Shown here one piece after another: positions 34,615 through 47,200 of a stretch of 64,000 nucleotides of DNA. Under the pieces are notes generated by a model. It was not told the DNA's origin and did not search any database. It saw only the letters and a list, made by a program, of their open reading frames with translations. The stretch spans positions 3,662,501 to 3,726,500 of the forward strand of contig NZ_AP023213.1 in assembly GCF_014218275.1 (NCBI RefSeq), given 5' to 3'. The translations under genes and the position numbers were made by a program. Origin of the DNA: Citrifermentans bremense. GTDB taxonomy: Bacteria > Desulfobacterota > Desulfuromonadia > Geobacterales > Geobacteraceae. How positions within the stretch are numbered: the stretch's first letter is position 1; every line of letters begins with the position of its first letter.

Positions 34615-34673
34615 CGTCCGACAGTCGGACCAGTCGGACCTGTCAGACTTGTCCGACCTGTCCGACGTCCGAC
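34615..34673. repeat. 9-base repeat array in the rpoB-rpoC gap
   Basis: On the minus (message) strand units of 9 follow the rpoB stop: GTCGGACAG, then GTCGGACAA, GTCTGACAG, GTCCGACTG and GTCCGACTG, plus partial copies at each end. The first units (GTCGGAC) are the reverse complement of the last (GTCCGAC), so the RNA can fold into a hairpin. It begins 4 bases past the stop. The unit matches the array at 58992. Confidence 0.85.
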
Positions 34674-34677
34674 CACC

Positions 34678-38793
<4,116 letters not shown>

Positions 38794-38903
38794 ATCTTCT
38801 CCTTGTGGTGAACGCCTTGGAAGACCTCCACCCCCTTGAATTTCCTGCTGTGGTAGGTGTGGCGGGTACAGCGGGGTGAAGCGGCCTCAAACTAAAATAG
38901 AAC

Positions 38904-38932
38904 AGCCAAGGCCGCATGAAGCGACCTTGGCT
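38904..38932 (-). terminator. attenuator-like hairpin between rplL and rpoB
   Basis: On the minus strand an 8-bp AGCCAAGG/CCTTGGCT stem extends through one mismatch to a further 3 bp around a five-base loop. It is followed by GTTCTATTTTAG, an interrupted T-rich tract. It lies where E. coli has a partial terminator that sets the ratio of ribosomal protein to RNA polymerase transcripts; I infer the same role. Confidence 0.65.
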
Positions 38933-38957
38933 TTGGTAAAGATCGGTGCAGGACTAC

Positions 38958-39338
38958 TTATTTCACTTCCACTTCTGCGCCTGCCTCGACCAGCTGCTTC
39001 TGTGCGTCAGCAGCTTCTTCTTTGGAGATGCCAGTCTTGACCGGCTGCGGTGCGCCGTCGACCAGGTCCTTGGCTTCTTTGAGGCCGAGGGAGGTCAGGC
39101 CGCGGACGACCTTGATGACTGCGATCTTGTTGGCGCCAGCGGATTTCAGGATGACGTCGAACTCGGTCTTCTCTTCAGCGGACTCAGCCGGGCCAGCAGC
39201 CGGGCCTGCAGCAGCGACAGCAACCGGAGCTGCTGCGGAAACGCCGAACTTCTCCTCGAGCTCTTTCACGAGGTTAGCAAGTTCGAGTACGGACATGTTT
39301 TCGATGAAGCTGATTACTTCTTCTTTGGTGATAGCCAT
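38958..39338 (-). CDS. rplL: 50S ribosomal protein L7/L12
   Basis: Stalk protein that recruits translation GTPases. N-terminal dimer domain (residues 1-33), Ala/Pro-rich hinge ([14 protein letters not shown]), and C-terminal domain with [38 protein letters not shown] and the final EAGAEVEVK. 126 residues, usual length. Confidence 0.98.
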   Translation of the reverse strand: MAITKEEVISFIENMSVLELANLVKELEEKFGVSAAAPVAVAAAGPAAGPAESAEEKTEFDVILKSAGANKIAVIKVVRGLTSLGLKEAKDLVDGAPQPVKTGISKEEAADAQKQLVEAGAEVEVK

Positions 39339-39397
39339 TTCTTTATTCCTCCACAGAATATTTTAGATGGTTGAGCGAAAGTGTGTGTGAACTGTGA

Positions 39398-39919
39398 CTA
39401 GGCTTCTTTCTGTGCGCGGATCGCGTCCAGCGCGCGTACAAAGCCGCCCGGGACTGCTGCCAGAACGCGTACGAAGTTGCTTGCCGGTGCCTGCATGCTG
39501 CCCAGCATCTTGGCGATAAGCACTTCGCGGCTCGGCAGGTCCGCCAGGGCCTGGATGTCAGCCACGTTGATGGTCTTGCCGGTGAGCACGCCGGCTTTCA
39601 AGGTAAACGGGTTGGTGTTTTCCTTGTTGAAGCGGGACAGCACCTTGGCCGCTGCGACGGGATCGTCGTAGCAAAGAGCGATAGCCGTAGGGCCGGCGTA
39701 GTAGGGGTTGAGCCCTTCCTTGTCGGTCCCTTTGGAAGCGATCTCGAGCAGGGTGTTCTTGACGACCTTGTACTCGGCGTTCGCTTTCCTGAGCTCGTTT
39801 CTGAGCTCGGTGGCCTGGCCGACGTTCATCCCGCGGAAATCCGCGAGAAAGACCGCCTGGGCCCTCTGGAGCTTGTCGTGCATCTCGGCAACAAGTTCTT
39901 GTTTGTTTTCCTTATTCAA
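39398..39919 (-). CDS. rplJ: 50S ribosomal protein L10
   Basis: Stalk base that binds L7/L12 dimers and represses its own operon by binding its mRNA leader. Seen: [20 protein letters not shown] near 20-35 and [16 protein letters not shown] near 55. The C-terminal L12-binding helix is present. 173 residues. TTG start at 39919 with AAGGAGGAAGG upstream. It is preceded by an L10-type leader. Confidence 0.97.
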
Positions 39920-40013
39920 GCGCCTTCCTCCTTTCTTTTGGTATACGGGTACGGAACCCCGCCAAAGTCAGGAAGTTGCGGGAACATGCATTTTCGCGCA
40001 ACGTCTTGCAAGT

Positions 40014-40154
40014 CTCGGTTGGCCGCCGCGAGGCGTTTAACCCTAGAGGCAGATTAAGACTAAGACTAAGATTAAGGTTAAGGAGAAGCTAAAAGCTTTA
40101 TCTCAATCTCAATCTGTTTCTCTCTCAATCTGTTTTTCAGGCACCTACTGTCTT
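40014..40154 (-). promoter_or_regulatory. L10 leader RNA with hexamer-repeat hairpin
   Basis: The 264-base rplA-rplJ gap has no ORF. On the minus strand AAGACAGTAGGTGCC (40140-40154) resembles the conserved 5' part of L10-binding leaders, and a GC-rich GCCTCGCGGCGGCC followed by CCGAG (40014-40034) fits the 3' part. Between them are hexamer-type repeats: 40100-40116 pairs with 40050-40066 over 17 of 17 positions including G-U pairs. A second CAGATTGAGAGA (40121-40132) can compete for the same arm. The leader call is from memory of the family consensus. Confidence 0.65.
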
Positions 40155-40183
40155 TGACTTTGGCTTTACAGCTTTACTGCTTT

Positions 40184-40885
40184 TTATTTCAAGATCGCGC
40201 TGATGTCAGCGAGATCGATGTTGACGCCGGGGCCCATGGTGGAAGATACGGAGACCTTCTTCATGTAGGTGCCCTTGGCAGCAGCCGGTTTCGCTTTCTG
40301 GAGGGCTTCCACCAGGGCGACCACGTTCTGCTTCAGCACGTCGGCACCGAAGGAGACCTTCCCTACCGGGGCGTGGACGATACCAGCCTTCTCGACGCGG
40401 AACTCGACCTTGCCGGACTTGGATTCCTTGATGGCGCGGGCCAGGTCGAAGGTCACGGTGCCGACTTTCGGGTTCGGCATCAGGCCGCGGGGACCGAGGA
40501 GCTTACCGATCTTGCCGACCACACCCATCATGTCCGGGGTAGCGATGGCGGTGTCGAATTCGAACCAGCCGCCCTGGATCTTGGCGACCAGGTCGTCGGC
40601 GCCCACGAAATCGGCGCCGGCCTCGCGGGCCTCCTTCTCCTTCTCGCCCTTGGCGAAAACGAGGACGCGCACGTCCTTGCCCAGGCCGTTCGGGAGCACC
40701 ACTGCGCCGCGGACCATCTGGTCTGCGTGACGGGGATCGACGCCCAGCTTCACCACGAGGTCGACGGTCTCGTCGAACTTGGCGAATGCCGCGCCTTTAA
40801 CCAGCTCAAGGCCATCCGCGAGGGGATAGGTTTTGGTCCTGTCGACCTTGGCGCGAGCCTCTTTAAGCTTCTTTGACATAGACAT
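40184..40885 (-). CDS. rplA: 50S ribosomal protein L1
   Basis: Stalk protein involved in deacylated tRNA release; L11-operon repressor in E. coli. Seen: [20 protein letters not shown] near 40-58, and the family signature region [20 protein letters not shown] near 127-146. 233 residues. 21 bases after rplK. Confidence 0.98.
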   Translation of the reverse strand: MSMSKKLKEARAKVDRTKTYPLADGLELVKGAAFAKFDETVDLVVKLGVDPRHADQMVRGAVVLPNGLGKDVRVLVFAKGEKEKEAREAGADFVGADDLVAKIQGGWFEFDTAIATPDMMGVVGKIGKLLGPRGLMPNPKVGTVTFDLARAIKESKSGKVEFRVEKAGIVHAPVGKVSFGADVLKQNVVALVEALQKAKPAAAKGTYMKKVSVSSTMGPGVNIDLADISAILK

Positions 40886-40906
40886 TTCTAGTTACCCTCT
40901 CTTTAC

Positions 40907-41329
40907 TTAAACTATTTCAACGCCCATGCTGCGCGCGGTGCCTTCGATGGTCTTCATGGCAGCCTCAAGGCTCGCGGCGTTGAGGTCGGGCATCTTCTTG
41001 GTAGCGATCTCGCGGACCTGGTCCTTGGTGAGCTTGCCGACCTTGGTCTTGTTGGGGACCGCGGAGCCGCTCTGGAGGCCGAGAGCCTTCTTGATGAGGA
41101 CCGGAGCCGGCGGGGTCTTGGTGATGAAGGTGAAGGACCTGTCGGCGTAGACGGTGATGACGACCGGGGTAATGGTACCCTCGTCGGCCTGGGTCTTCGC
41201 GTTGAAAGCCTTGCAGAACTCCATGATGTTGACGCCGTGCTGACCGAGTGCGGGACCGATCGGGGGAGAGGGGTTAGCCTTTCCTGCGGGTACCTGCAGC
41301 TTTATATAACCGGTGATTTTTTTCGCCAT
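40907..41329 (-). CDS. rplK: 50S ribosomal protein L11
   Basis: GTPase-centre protein binding the thiostrepton region of 23S rRNA. Seen: [20 protein letters not shown] (Pro-rich N-terminal domain, ~8-27), [18 protein letters not shown], and the C-terminal domain with [19 protein letters not shown]. 140 residues. Confidence 0.98.
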
Positions 41330-41395
41330 TTTCCTACTCCTTTATCATTCCTTCGAACTGCCTGAAGCGTCTTATAGGTAACAGAAGGGTCGCCC

Positions 41396-41923
41396 CTACT
41401 GCTTTTCTACCTGCATGAACTCGAGCTCGACCGGGGTGGCGCGCCCGAAGATGCTTACCATGACCTTGAGTTTCCCCTTGTCGGGCTTCACGTCCTCGAC
41501 TACGCCGGAGAAGTTGAGGAATGGTCCGTCGATGACCCGCACCGTCTCGCCCACCTCGAAGAGGACCTTGGGGCGGGGCTTCTCGGCGCCCTCCTCCATC
41601 CTCTTCGTGATCTTGGCGACTTCGTCGTCCGGTATCGGGAAGGGGTTGTTGCCTCCGACGAACCCGGTCACTTTTGCGGTCTCCTTGACCACGTGCCAGG
41701 TGTCGTCGTTCAATTCCATGTTGACCAGGATGTAGCCGGGGAAGAACTTCCTGGATGAAGTCTTCTTCTCCCCCTTTTTCAGTTCGACGACGGTTTCGCA
41801 CGGGATCAGGATCTCGCCGAAGAACTCCTCCATTTCGAGGTTCTTGATGCGCTCGGCAAGCGAGAGGCGCACCTTGTTCTCGAATCCGGAGTAGGTGTGT
41901 ACGCCGTACCATTTATGTGCCAT
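41396..41923 (-). CDS. nusG: transcription antitermination factor NusG
   Basis: Binds RNA polymerase and couples it to Rho or to the ribosome through S10. NGN domain at ~1-115 ([20 protein letters not shown], then [14 protein letters not shown]); C-terminal KOW domain with [21 protein letters not shown] start at ATG 41923 (175 residues), the family start; the frame stays open 21 codons upstream. 10 bases separate it from secE. Confidence 0.97.
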   Translation of the reverse strand: MAHKWYGVHTYSGFENKVRLSLAERIKNLEMEEFFGEILIPCETVVELKKGEKKTSSRKFFPGYILVNMELNDDTWHVVKETAKVTGFVGGNNPFPIPDDEVAKITKRMEEGAEKPRPKVLFEVGETVRVIDGPFLNFSGVVEDVKPDKGKLKVMVSIFGRATPVELEFMQVEKQ

Positions 41924-41933
41924 TTTCAGTCCC

Positions 41934-42119
41934 CTAGCGAAGAATCGACCTGATGAGCTTAGTAAGGACCACGTCGCAGGCGCCAAGATATAGAGAGATG
42001 ATCACGATGATGACGACGACTACCTGAGCTGTAGAGATGGTCTCCTTGCGGGTCGGCCAAGTCACCTTGGCAAGCTCCGCCTGTACGTCCTCAAAAAAAG
42101 TCTTGGCTTTAGCGAGCAC
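41934..42119 (-). CDS. secE: preprotein translocase subunit SecE
   Basis: Short single-helix SecE that clamps SecY. 61 residues: an amphipathic part (AKTFFEDVQAELAKVTWPTR), including the conserved TWPTRKE, then one transmembrane helix (VVVVIIVIISLYLGACDVVL). GTG start at 42119. It lies between tRNA-Trp and nusG. Confidence 0.96.
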   Translation of the reverse strand: MLAKAKTFFEDVQAELAKVTWPTRKETISTAQVVVVIIVIISLYLGACDVVLTKLIRSILR

Positions 42120-42153
42120 TTGTCACTCCCCACTTGGTGAATTTACAAAAAAA

Positions 42154-42230
42154 TGGCAGGCCAGGAGGGATTCGAACCCCCAACACCCGGTTTTGGAGAC
42201 CGGTGCTCTAGCCGTTAGAGCTACTGGCCT
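42154..42230 (-). tRNA. tRNA-Trp (CCA)
   Basis: A complete 77-nt cloverleaf with encoded CCA: acceptor AGGCCAG/CTGGCCT, D arm GCTC/GAGC, anticodon stem CCGGT/ACCGG with loop CTCCAAA (anticodon CCA), and T loop TTCGAAT. It lies between rpmG and secE, a common location. Confidence 0.97.
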
Positions 42231-42267
42231 GCGGCGGGGATCCCAAAGAGCGGGGTCCCAAACTGAA

Positions 42268-42420
42268 CTATTTAGTTTCCTTGTGCAGAGTGTGCTTCTG
42301 GCAGAAACGGCAGTACTTGTTGAACTCCAGTTTCTGCGGCGTATTTTTCTTGTTCTTGGTGGTCGTATAGTTACGCTGTTTGCACTCGGTGCAACCAAGG
42401 GTGATGATGTCTCTAGGCAT
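42268..42420 (-). CDS. rpmG: 50S ribosomal protein L33 (zinc form)
   Basis: A 50-residue protein read directly from the sequence: it begins [18 protein letters not shown] and has [15 protein letters not shown] at the end. C10, C13, C37 and C40 form the zinc-binding C+ site. It lies between tuf2 and tRNA-Trp, the usual rpmG-secE-nusG neighbourhood. Confidence 0.95.
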   Translation of the reverse strand: MPRDIITLGCTECKQRNYTTTKNKKNTPQKLEFNKYCRFCQKHTLHKETK

Positions 42421-42447
42421 GTCTTTGTGTCCTTTTCAAACTAATTT

Positions 42448-42493
42448 AAAAAGAGCATCGCGCTTCGTACCGGGGAAACCGGCAGCGAAGCGC
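42448..42493 (-). terminator. terminator-like hairpin after tuf2
   Basis: On the minus strand an 8-bp GCGCTTCG/CGAAGCGC stem (42486-42493 with 42460-42467) has an inner CCGG/CCGG pairing. The tract GATGCTCTTTTTAAA follows. It lies between tuf2 and rpmG, so it may only partly stop transcription. Confidence 0.65.
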
Positions 42494-42507
42494 GCGCTCG
42501 ATGTGCC

Positions 42508-43698
42508 TTACTCGATGATGGAGGCTACAACACCTGCGCCGACGGTACGGCCGCCTTCGCGGATTGCGAAACGCAGACCTTCGTCCATCGCGATCGGGGT
42601 GATCAGGTTGACGGTCACCGAGACGTTGTCGCCCGGCATGACCATCTCTACGCCAGCCTCAAGGTCAACCACGCCGGTCACGTCGGTGGTCCTGAAGTAG
42701 AACTGCGGACGGTAACCGTTGAAGAACGGGGTGTGGCGGCCGCCTTCCTCTTTGGAGAGGATGTAGGCTTCTGCCTTGAACTTGGTGTGCGGGGTGATGG
42801 AGCCCGGCTTGGCCAGAACCTGGCCGCGCTCGATCTCTTCACGCTTCACGCCGCGGAGCAGTGCGCCGATGTTGTCGCCTGCGCGGCCTTCGTCGAGGAG
42901 CTTACGGAACATCTCGACGCCGGTTACGGTGGTCTTGGTGGTGGCTTTCATGCCGACGATCTCGACCTCTTCGCCGACCTTCACAATCCCGCGCTCTACA
43001 CGACCGGTTGCGACGGTACCGCGACCGGAGATGGAGAAAACGTCCTCGACCGGCATCAGGAAGGGCTTGTCGATGGCGCGCTGCGGCTCCGGGATGTAGG
43101 TGTCGACAGCTTCCATCAGCTTCATGATGGCCTGCTCGCCCAGCTCGCCCTGGTCACCCTCGAGCCCTTTCAGAGCGGAACCCTTGATGATGGGGATATC
43201 GTCGCCCGGGAAGTCGTAGGAGGAGAGGAGTTCGCGAACTTCCAGCTCGACCAGCTCGAGGAGCTCTTCGTCGTCCACCATGTCGGCCTTGTTCAGGAAC
43301 ACGACGATGTAGGGGACGCCAACCTGACGTGCGAGCAGGATGTGCTCACGGGTCTGCGGCATCGGGCCGTCTGCTGCGGAAACAACCAGGATAGCGCCGT
43401 CCATCTGCGCCGCACCGGTGATCATGTTCTTTACGTAGTCGGCGTGGCCCGGGCAGTCGACGTGAGCGTAGTGACGCTTGTCGGTTTCGTACTCGACGTG
43501 GGCGGTCGCGATGGTGATACCACGCTCGCGCTCTTCCGGAGCGTTGTCGATCTGGTCGAATGCCTTGAACTCGGCCTGGCCTTTGCCTGCGAGTACCTTG
43601 GTGATTGCCGCGGTCAGGGTGGTCTTGCCGTGGTCGACGTGACCGATGGTCCCTATGTTCACATGCGGTTTAGTTCTTTCGAATTTAGCTTTAGCCAT
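42508..43698 (-). CDS. tuf2: elongation factor Tu, copy 2
   Basis: Same 396-residue EF-Tu as at 26035-27225; I see no amino-acid difference. I start at ATG 43698 behind AGGAGG-like GGAGGATTCC; the frame is open upstream into tRNA-Thr. It directly follows the tRNA cluster Thr-Tyr-Gly-Thr, as tufB does in E. coli. The silent differences from copy 1 are concentrated in the 5' half of the gene. Confidence 0.99.
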   Translation of the reverse strand: MAKAKFERTKPHVNIGTIGHVDHGKTTLTAAITKVLAGKGQAEFKAFDQIDNAPEERERGITIATAHVEYETDKRHYAHVDCPGHADYVKNMITGAAQMDGAILVVSAADGPMPQTREHILLARQVGVPYIVVFLNKADMVDDEELLELVELEVRELLSSYDFPGDDIPIIKGSALKGLEGDQGELGEQAIMKLMEAVDTYIPEPQRAIDKPFLMPVEDVFSISGRGTVATGRVERGIVKVGEEVEIVGMKATTKTTVTGVEMFRKLLDEGRAGDNIGALLRGVKREEIERGQVLAKPGSITPHTKFKAEAYILSKEEGGRHTPFFNGYRPQFYFRTTDVTGVVDLEAGVEMVMPGDNVSVTVNLITPIAMDEGLRFAIREGGRTVGAGVVASIIE

Positions 43699-43767
43699 GA
43701 GGAATCCTCCCTGATGTATCGACAGCGTGTTTATGTATAGCTTTGTTTTGTTTTTTAAAAGAGAGAG

Positions 43768-43843
<76 letters not shown>

Positions 43844-43855
43844 TTATTCAATTTT

Positions 43856-43932
43856 TGGAGCGGGAAACGGGACTCGAACCCGCGACCCTCAGCTTGGAAG
43901 GCTGATGCTCTAGCCAACTGAGCTATTCCCGC
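43856..43932 (-). tRNA. tRNA-Gly (TCC)
   Basis: 77-nt cloverleaf with CCA: acceptor GCGGGAA/TTCCCGC, anticodon stem TCAGC/GCTGA with loop CTTCCAA (anticodon TCC), T loop TTCGAGT. Third tRNA of the cluster. Confidence 0.97.
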
Positions 43933-44041
43933 CCATTCCCTGCTAGAAGTTTTTTGACTCGACTCGCCACCCACTCACCCAGTACCAACGACCTTACGAT
44001 CTCCTGGATTGAGCAGACGCTCATCTCATCTGAAGTTTGTA

Positions 44042-44126
44042 TGGTGGAGGGAGGAGGATTCGAACCTCCGAAGTCGATGACGACAGATTTACAGTCTGTT
44101 CCCTTTGGCCGCTCGGGAATCCCTCC
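44042..44126 (-). tRNA. tRNA-Tyr (GTA)
   Basis: 85-nt class II tRNA with a long variable arm and encoded CCA: acceptor GGAGGGA/TCCCTCC, anticodon loop CTGTAAA (anticodon GTA), T loop TTCGAAT. Second tRNA of the cluster; 109 bases of spacer separate it from tRNA-Gly. Confidence 0.97.
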
Positions 44127-44153
44127 AGACAGAAGTGCTTACTAATTGTCAGT

Positions 44154-44229
44154 TGGAGCTGACGATGGGACTCGAACCCGCAACCTGCTGATTACAAGTC
44201 AGCTGCTCTACCAATTGAGCTACGCCAGC
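44154..44229 (-). tRNA. tRNA-Thr (TGT)
   Basis: 76-nt cloverleaf with CCA: acceptor GCTGGCG/CGTCAGC (one G-U), anticodon stem CTGA/TCAG with loop CTTGTAA (anticodon TGT), T loop TTCGAGT. First tRNA transcribed in the cluster. Confidence 0.97.
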
Positions 44230-44290
44230 CGATTCCGCTACCATCGCGCCCTGCTTTGCTTCGAAAGCTTGCGTTGCGAAGCGAATCCCT

Positions 44291-44319
44291 GTTCTAAAGC
44301 AAAACCCCCTTGGTGTCAA
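44291..44319 (-). promoter_or_regulatory. promoter of the tRNA-tuf2 operon
   Basis: On the minus strand TTGACA (44314-44319) and TAGAAC (44291-44296) are 17 bases apart, 62 bases before tRNA-Thr(TGT). A tract of A lies just upstream, at an UP-element-like position. It may drive transcription through tuf2, rpmG, tRNA-Trp, secE and beyond. Confidence 0.75.
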
Positions 44320-44329
44320 TATCTTTTTT

Positions 44330-44650
44330 TCCGGGAGTGATTTTTTTTCCAACCGACAAGGTACACCCGCATATTTTCGCGAGACGCGCCCCGGAAGCGA
44401 TCCAGGAAAAGAAACACTATATCGGCCATTTCCCGCCGCGCAACAATAATTGTGGATCGCTGGCGCGCATCGTGTCCAAAGACAAAAAAGAGCAAGGGCG
44501 GATTCAAATCAAAGCAAACCGCCTGGGGCACAGTCGCTCCGCTTTGCAATGGCAACAGTTGGCCTCTGCAGCAACTGTAACGGCGACATATCGCGACCCC
44601 TGTGTCTGTACTCATCCTCGGCTCATCGCTATAGTTGATCCACTAAACGA
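44330..44650. other. gene-free stretch with one inverted repeat
   Basis: No ORF with coding character is seen in these ~320 bases between the divergent tRNA operon and the DUF2917 gene. The only clear structure is a perfect 7-bp inverted repeat, ACAGTTG (44555-44561) and CAACTGT (44572-44578), 10 bases apart. It could be an operator for the gene at 44665. A TATAGT at 44629-44634 could serve as its -10, but no good -35 accompanies it. Confidence 0.5.
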
Positions 44651-44664
44651 AAAGGGGGACGAAC

Positions 44665-44937
44665 ATGAACTGCAGTCTCGACAAAGGGGAGTTGCTGCAA
44701 CTGGAAGCTGGCAAGGGCGCATTGACACTGCGATGTCTCAAGGGAACCATCTGGCTGACAGTCGGGGACGGCCGGGACTACCTGTTGCAAGCGGGAGCAA
44801 GGTTCGAGGTAAAAAAAGGGATGCCGGCCCTGGCCGAGGCGCTTGCCCCGGTGGAGATGCGACTGGATTCCCCATGTCATTCTGGAGCCGCCATAGCACC
44901 CGTCGCGCACCAGGTTCAGGTTCGCCCAGCCGTCTAG
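44665..44937 (+). CDS. DUF2917-domain protein
   Basis: 90 residues of small cupin-like beta character. The core matches DUF2917 as I remember it: LRCLKGTIWLTVGDGRDYLL followed by QAGARFEVKKG. The function of the family is not known; it is cytoplasmic (no signal peptide). ATG 44665 has GGGGGA about 6 bases upstream. It is the only plus-strand gene in the left 54 kb and converges on the YciI-like gene. Confidence 0.75.
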   Translation: MNCSLDKGELLQLEAGKGALTLRCLKGTIWLTVGDGRDYLLQAGARFEVKKGMPALAEALAPVEMRLDSPCHSGAAIAPVAHQVQVRPAV

Positions 44938-44997
44938 CGCCCAGACATCGCCCCGCCCCACTGGCGCCTTGAGAGCGGCGCTCCCGCGATTGTGCCG

Positions 44998-45300
44998 CTA
45001 CCTTGGGCCCACCGGCGCCTGCGCGAGCGCCCCGACCACCGTGGTCCAGGCGCGCACGCTCCACCTGGCAACGAGTCCGTTCAGCACGTAGGGGTCCGCC
45101 TTGGCGAACGCCTCCGGCACCGCAGGGGAATCCGCCTGGAACAGCAGCACGGCGCCATCGGCGGGGTCGGCCAGCGCCCCGCCCAGCAGCAGCTCGCCCC
45201 GCTCAACCGCCTCCCACGCAAGCGCCAGATGCTCGGCACGATACTCGCCGCGGCGCTCCAGGTAATCCGGCGCCACCTCGTAGAACAACAAGTAGTGCAT
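44998..45300 (-). CDS. YciI-like protein
   Basis: 100-residue ferredoxin-like (dimeric alpha/beta barrel) protein of the YciI family. Seen: HYLLFYEVAPDYLERRGEYR with the usual Arg/His region, LGGALADPADGAVLLF, and FAKADPYVLNGLVARW with the conserved DPY. Family members are poorly characterised; some are dehalogenase- or cyclase-like. I start at ATG 45300, two bases after the ygiQ stop, so the two are coupled. Confidence 0.85.
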   Translation of the reverse strand: MHYLLFYEVAPDYLERRGEYRAEHLALAWEAVERGELLLGGALADPADGAVLLFQADSPAVPEAFAKADPYVLNGLVARWSVRAWTTVVGALAQAPVGPR

Positions 45301-45302
45301 GG

Positions 45303-47120
45303 CTACCTCCTTCCAATCCCGAAAAGCTCTTCCGCCGCGTCTTCCCTGCCACATTCCCTGAGCGCCTGCAGGCAGCTCTTTCTCTCCTCCGGCACATGGT
45401 ATAAGAGCAGAGATTTCTGAAGTCCCTTCTCCCGGCCGCTCTTCGCCACGTACACCTTCTCCCCGGTAAAGGGATCCACGCCCGTATGGTAGATGCAGGT
45501 GGAAAGGGTTCCCGGCGTCGGGGTGAAATCCTGCACCTGCTCCACCTTCATCCCCAACCGCTTAAGCACCAGAGCGAGATCGACCATATCCGAGAGAGTG
45601 CATCCCGGGTGTCCCGAGATGAAGTAGGGGACGATGTACTGTCTCTTGCCGGCCTTGGCGCTCTCTCGCATGAAGGAATCCCTGAAGCGCTCGAAGCAGG
45701 CATGCCCGGGCTTGCGCATCACCGAGGTGACCCTGTCGGTCAAGTGCTCGGGGGCGACCTTCAACAGACCGCTCACGTGATGCGCGACCAGCTCGCGCAG
45801 GTAGTTGGGCTGACGCTCCAAAAGGTCGTAGCGCACCCCTGAGGAGACTGCCACGTTTCTCACCCCGGAGATCTTCCTGGCCTTGGCAAGAAGCCTGGAA
45901 CTCCTGGCATCGGTGGTGACCAGGTTGCCGCAGACCTTGGGGTACAGGCAGCTCTCCCGGCGGCACTTGCGCCCCTCCTCCTTGTTGCCGCAGGAAAGGC
46001 CGAACATATTTGCCGTCGGCCCGCCCAGGTCGCTTACGCTGCCGCGAAACCAGGGTAGCGCCGCCAGCCGCTCCAATTCCCGCAAAACGCTTTCCTCGCT
46101 TCTGGACTGGATGGTCTTTCCCTGGTGGTGGGTGATGGCGCAGAAGGCGCAGCCGCCGAAGCACCCCCGGTGCGTGGTGATGGAATTGCGGATCTGCTCG
46201 TAGGCGGGGATCGCCTCCTTGTAGCTTGGATGGGGCGCTTTCACGAAAGGTAGCGCGTAGATCGCGTCCAGCGCCTGCTCGGAAAGGGGCCAAGCCGGGG
46301 GATTGCAGACGAGAAAGCGCTCCGCGTGGCGCTGAACCACCACCTTCGCGCAGGCGGGGTTCTGCTCGCCCGACAAAAGCCGGAAAGATTCCCCATAGGC
46401 CGCCTTGTCGGAGACGACCGTCTCGAAGCTGGGAAGCTCCAGCAGTTCCCCGGTCTCCGGAGGGGTGGCGGCGATGTAGGCGGTCCCCCTGAGATCCTTG
46501 ATGGAGGCAAAAGGCTCCCCCTTCTGGAGCCGCCGCACCATCTCCAACAGCGGCGTCTCGCCCATGCCGTAGACAAGCAGGTCCGCTTTCGCGTCCAGAA
46601 GCGCCGAGCGGCGCACCTTGTCTTCCCAGAAATCGTAGTGGGCAAAGCGCCTGAGGCTCGCCTCGATGCCGCCGATGACGACCGGCACGTCGCGATAGGC
46701 TTCCTTGAGCCTCGAGGTATAGACGATGGTGGCGCGGTTGGGGCGGGCGCCGTGGCGGTTGCCTGGGGTGTAGGCGTCGTCGCGGCGCAGCTTTCTGGCC
46801 GGCGTGTAGTGGGCGACCATGGAGTCCATGGCGCCGGCGGCGACGGCGAAGAAAAGGCGCGGGCGCCCAAGGGCCATGAAGGGTTCCTTGCTGCGCCAGT
46901 CCGGCTGCGGGATGATCCCCACGCGCAGCCCTTTAGACTCCAGCAGACGCGCTAAAAGCGGCACCCCGAAAGAGGGATGATCGACGTAGGCGTCACCGGT
47001 GACGAAGATGACGTCGAGTTCGTTCCAGCCGCGCGCTTTTGCTTCGGAAAGGGAGATGGGGAGAAACTTGCCTGGGGAGTGTTTCACAGGGGAATGCTTT
47101 GCAGGTTTTGCCTGTTTCAT
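45303..47120 (-). CDS. ygiQ: YgiQ-family radical SAM protein
   Basis: Radical SAM protein of the UPF0313/YgiQ family; substrate unknown. N-terminal ~300 residues are the family-specific domain ([40 protein letters not shown]). The 4Fe-4S motif is [20 protein letters not shown] (CxxxCxxC, near 320), and a further Cys cluster follows ([14 protein letters not shown]). I start at ATG 47120 (605 residues) because AAGG lies 6 bases upstream; a GTG eight codons earlier is inside a hairpin. Confidence 0.93.
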   Translation of the reverse strand: MKQAKPAKHSPVKHSPGKFLPISLSEAKARGWNELDVIFVTGDAYVDHPSFGVPLLARLLESKGLRVGIIPQPDWRSKEPFMALGRPRLFFAVAAGAMDSMVAHYTPARKLRRDDAYTPGNRHGARPNRATIVYTSRLKEAYRDVPVVIGGIEASLRRFAHYDFWEDKVRRSALLDAKADLLVYGMGETPLLEMVRRLQKGEPFASIKDLRGTAYIAATPPETGELLELPSFETVVSDKAAYGESFRLLSGEQNPACAKVVVQRHAERFLVCNPPAWPLSEQALDAIYALPFVKAPHPSYKEAIPAYEQIRNSITTHRGCFGGCAFCAITHHQGKTIQSRSEESVLRELERLAALPWFRGSVSDLGGPTANMFGLSCGNKEEGRKCRRESCLYPKVCGNLVTTDARSSRLLAKARKISGVRNVAVSSGVRYDLLERQPNYLRELVAHHVSGLLKVAPEHLTDRVTSVMRKPGHACFERFRDSFMRESAKAGKRQYIVPYFISGHPGCTLSDMVDLALVLKRLGMKVEQVQDFTPTPGTLSTCIYHTGVDPFTGEKVYVAKSGREKGLQKSLLLYHVPEERKSCLQALRECGREDAAEELFGIGRR

Positions 47121-47136
47121 ATGAACCTTAAAACCG

Positions 47137-47189
47137 TTGGCCACGGAGAAAATCTGAGAGGGATTTAGTCAGATGTCCTCCGTGACCAA
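47137..47189 (-). terminator. argC terminator-like hairpin abutting ygiQ
   Basis: On the minus strand TTGGTCACGGAG (47178-47189) pairs with CTCCGTGGCCAA (47137-47148) over 12 positions with one G-U. An inner ATCTGA/TCAGAT stem sits in the loop. CGGTTTTAAGG follows, so the short T-run merges with the ygiQ ribosome-binding site. The mismatch on the plus strand becomes G-U only in the minus-strand RNA, which suggests RNA-level function. Confidence 0.65.
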
Positions 47190-47200
47190 GGTTCTTTACT

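Noticed and set aside
34615-34673. CRISPR array
   Set aside because: Units are 9 bases with no spacers; no Cas genes are present.
41924-41986. 21 extra N-terminal residues on nusG
   Set aside because: The extension overlaps secE and is not found in NusG; ATG 41923 begins the conserved domain.
44938-44997. Shared terminator between the converging DUF2917 and YciI-like genes
   Set aside because: Short GC-rich dyads exist but none has a T-run on either strand.
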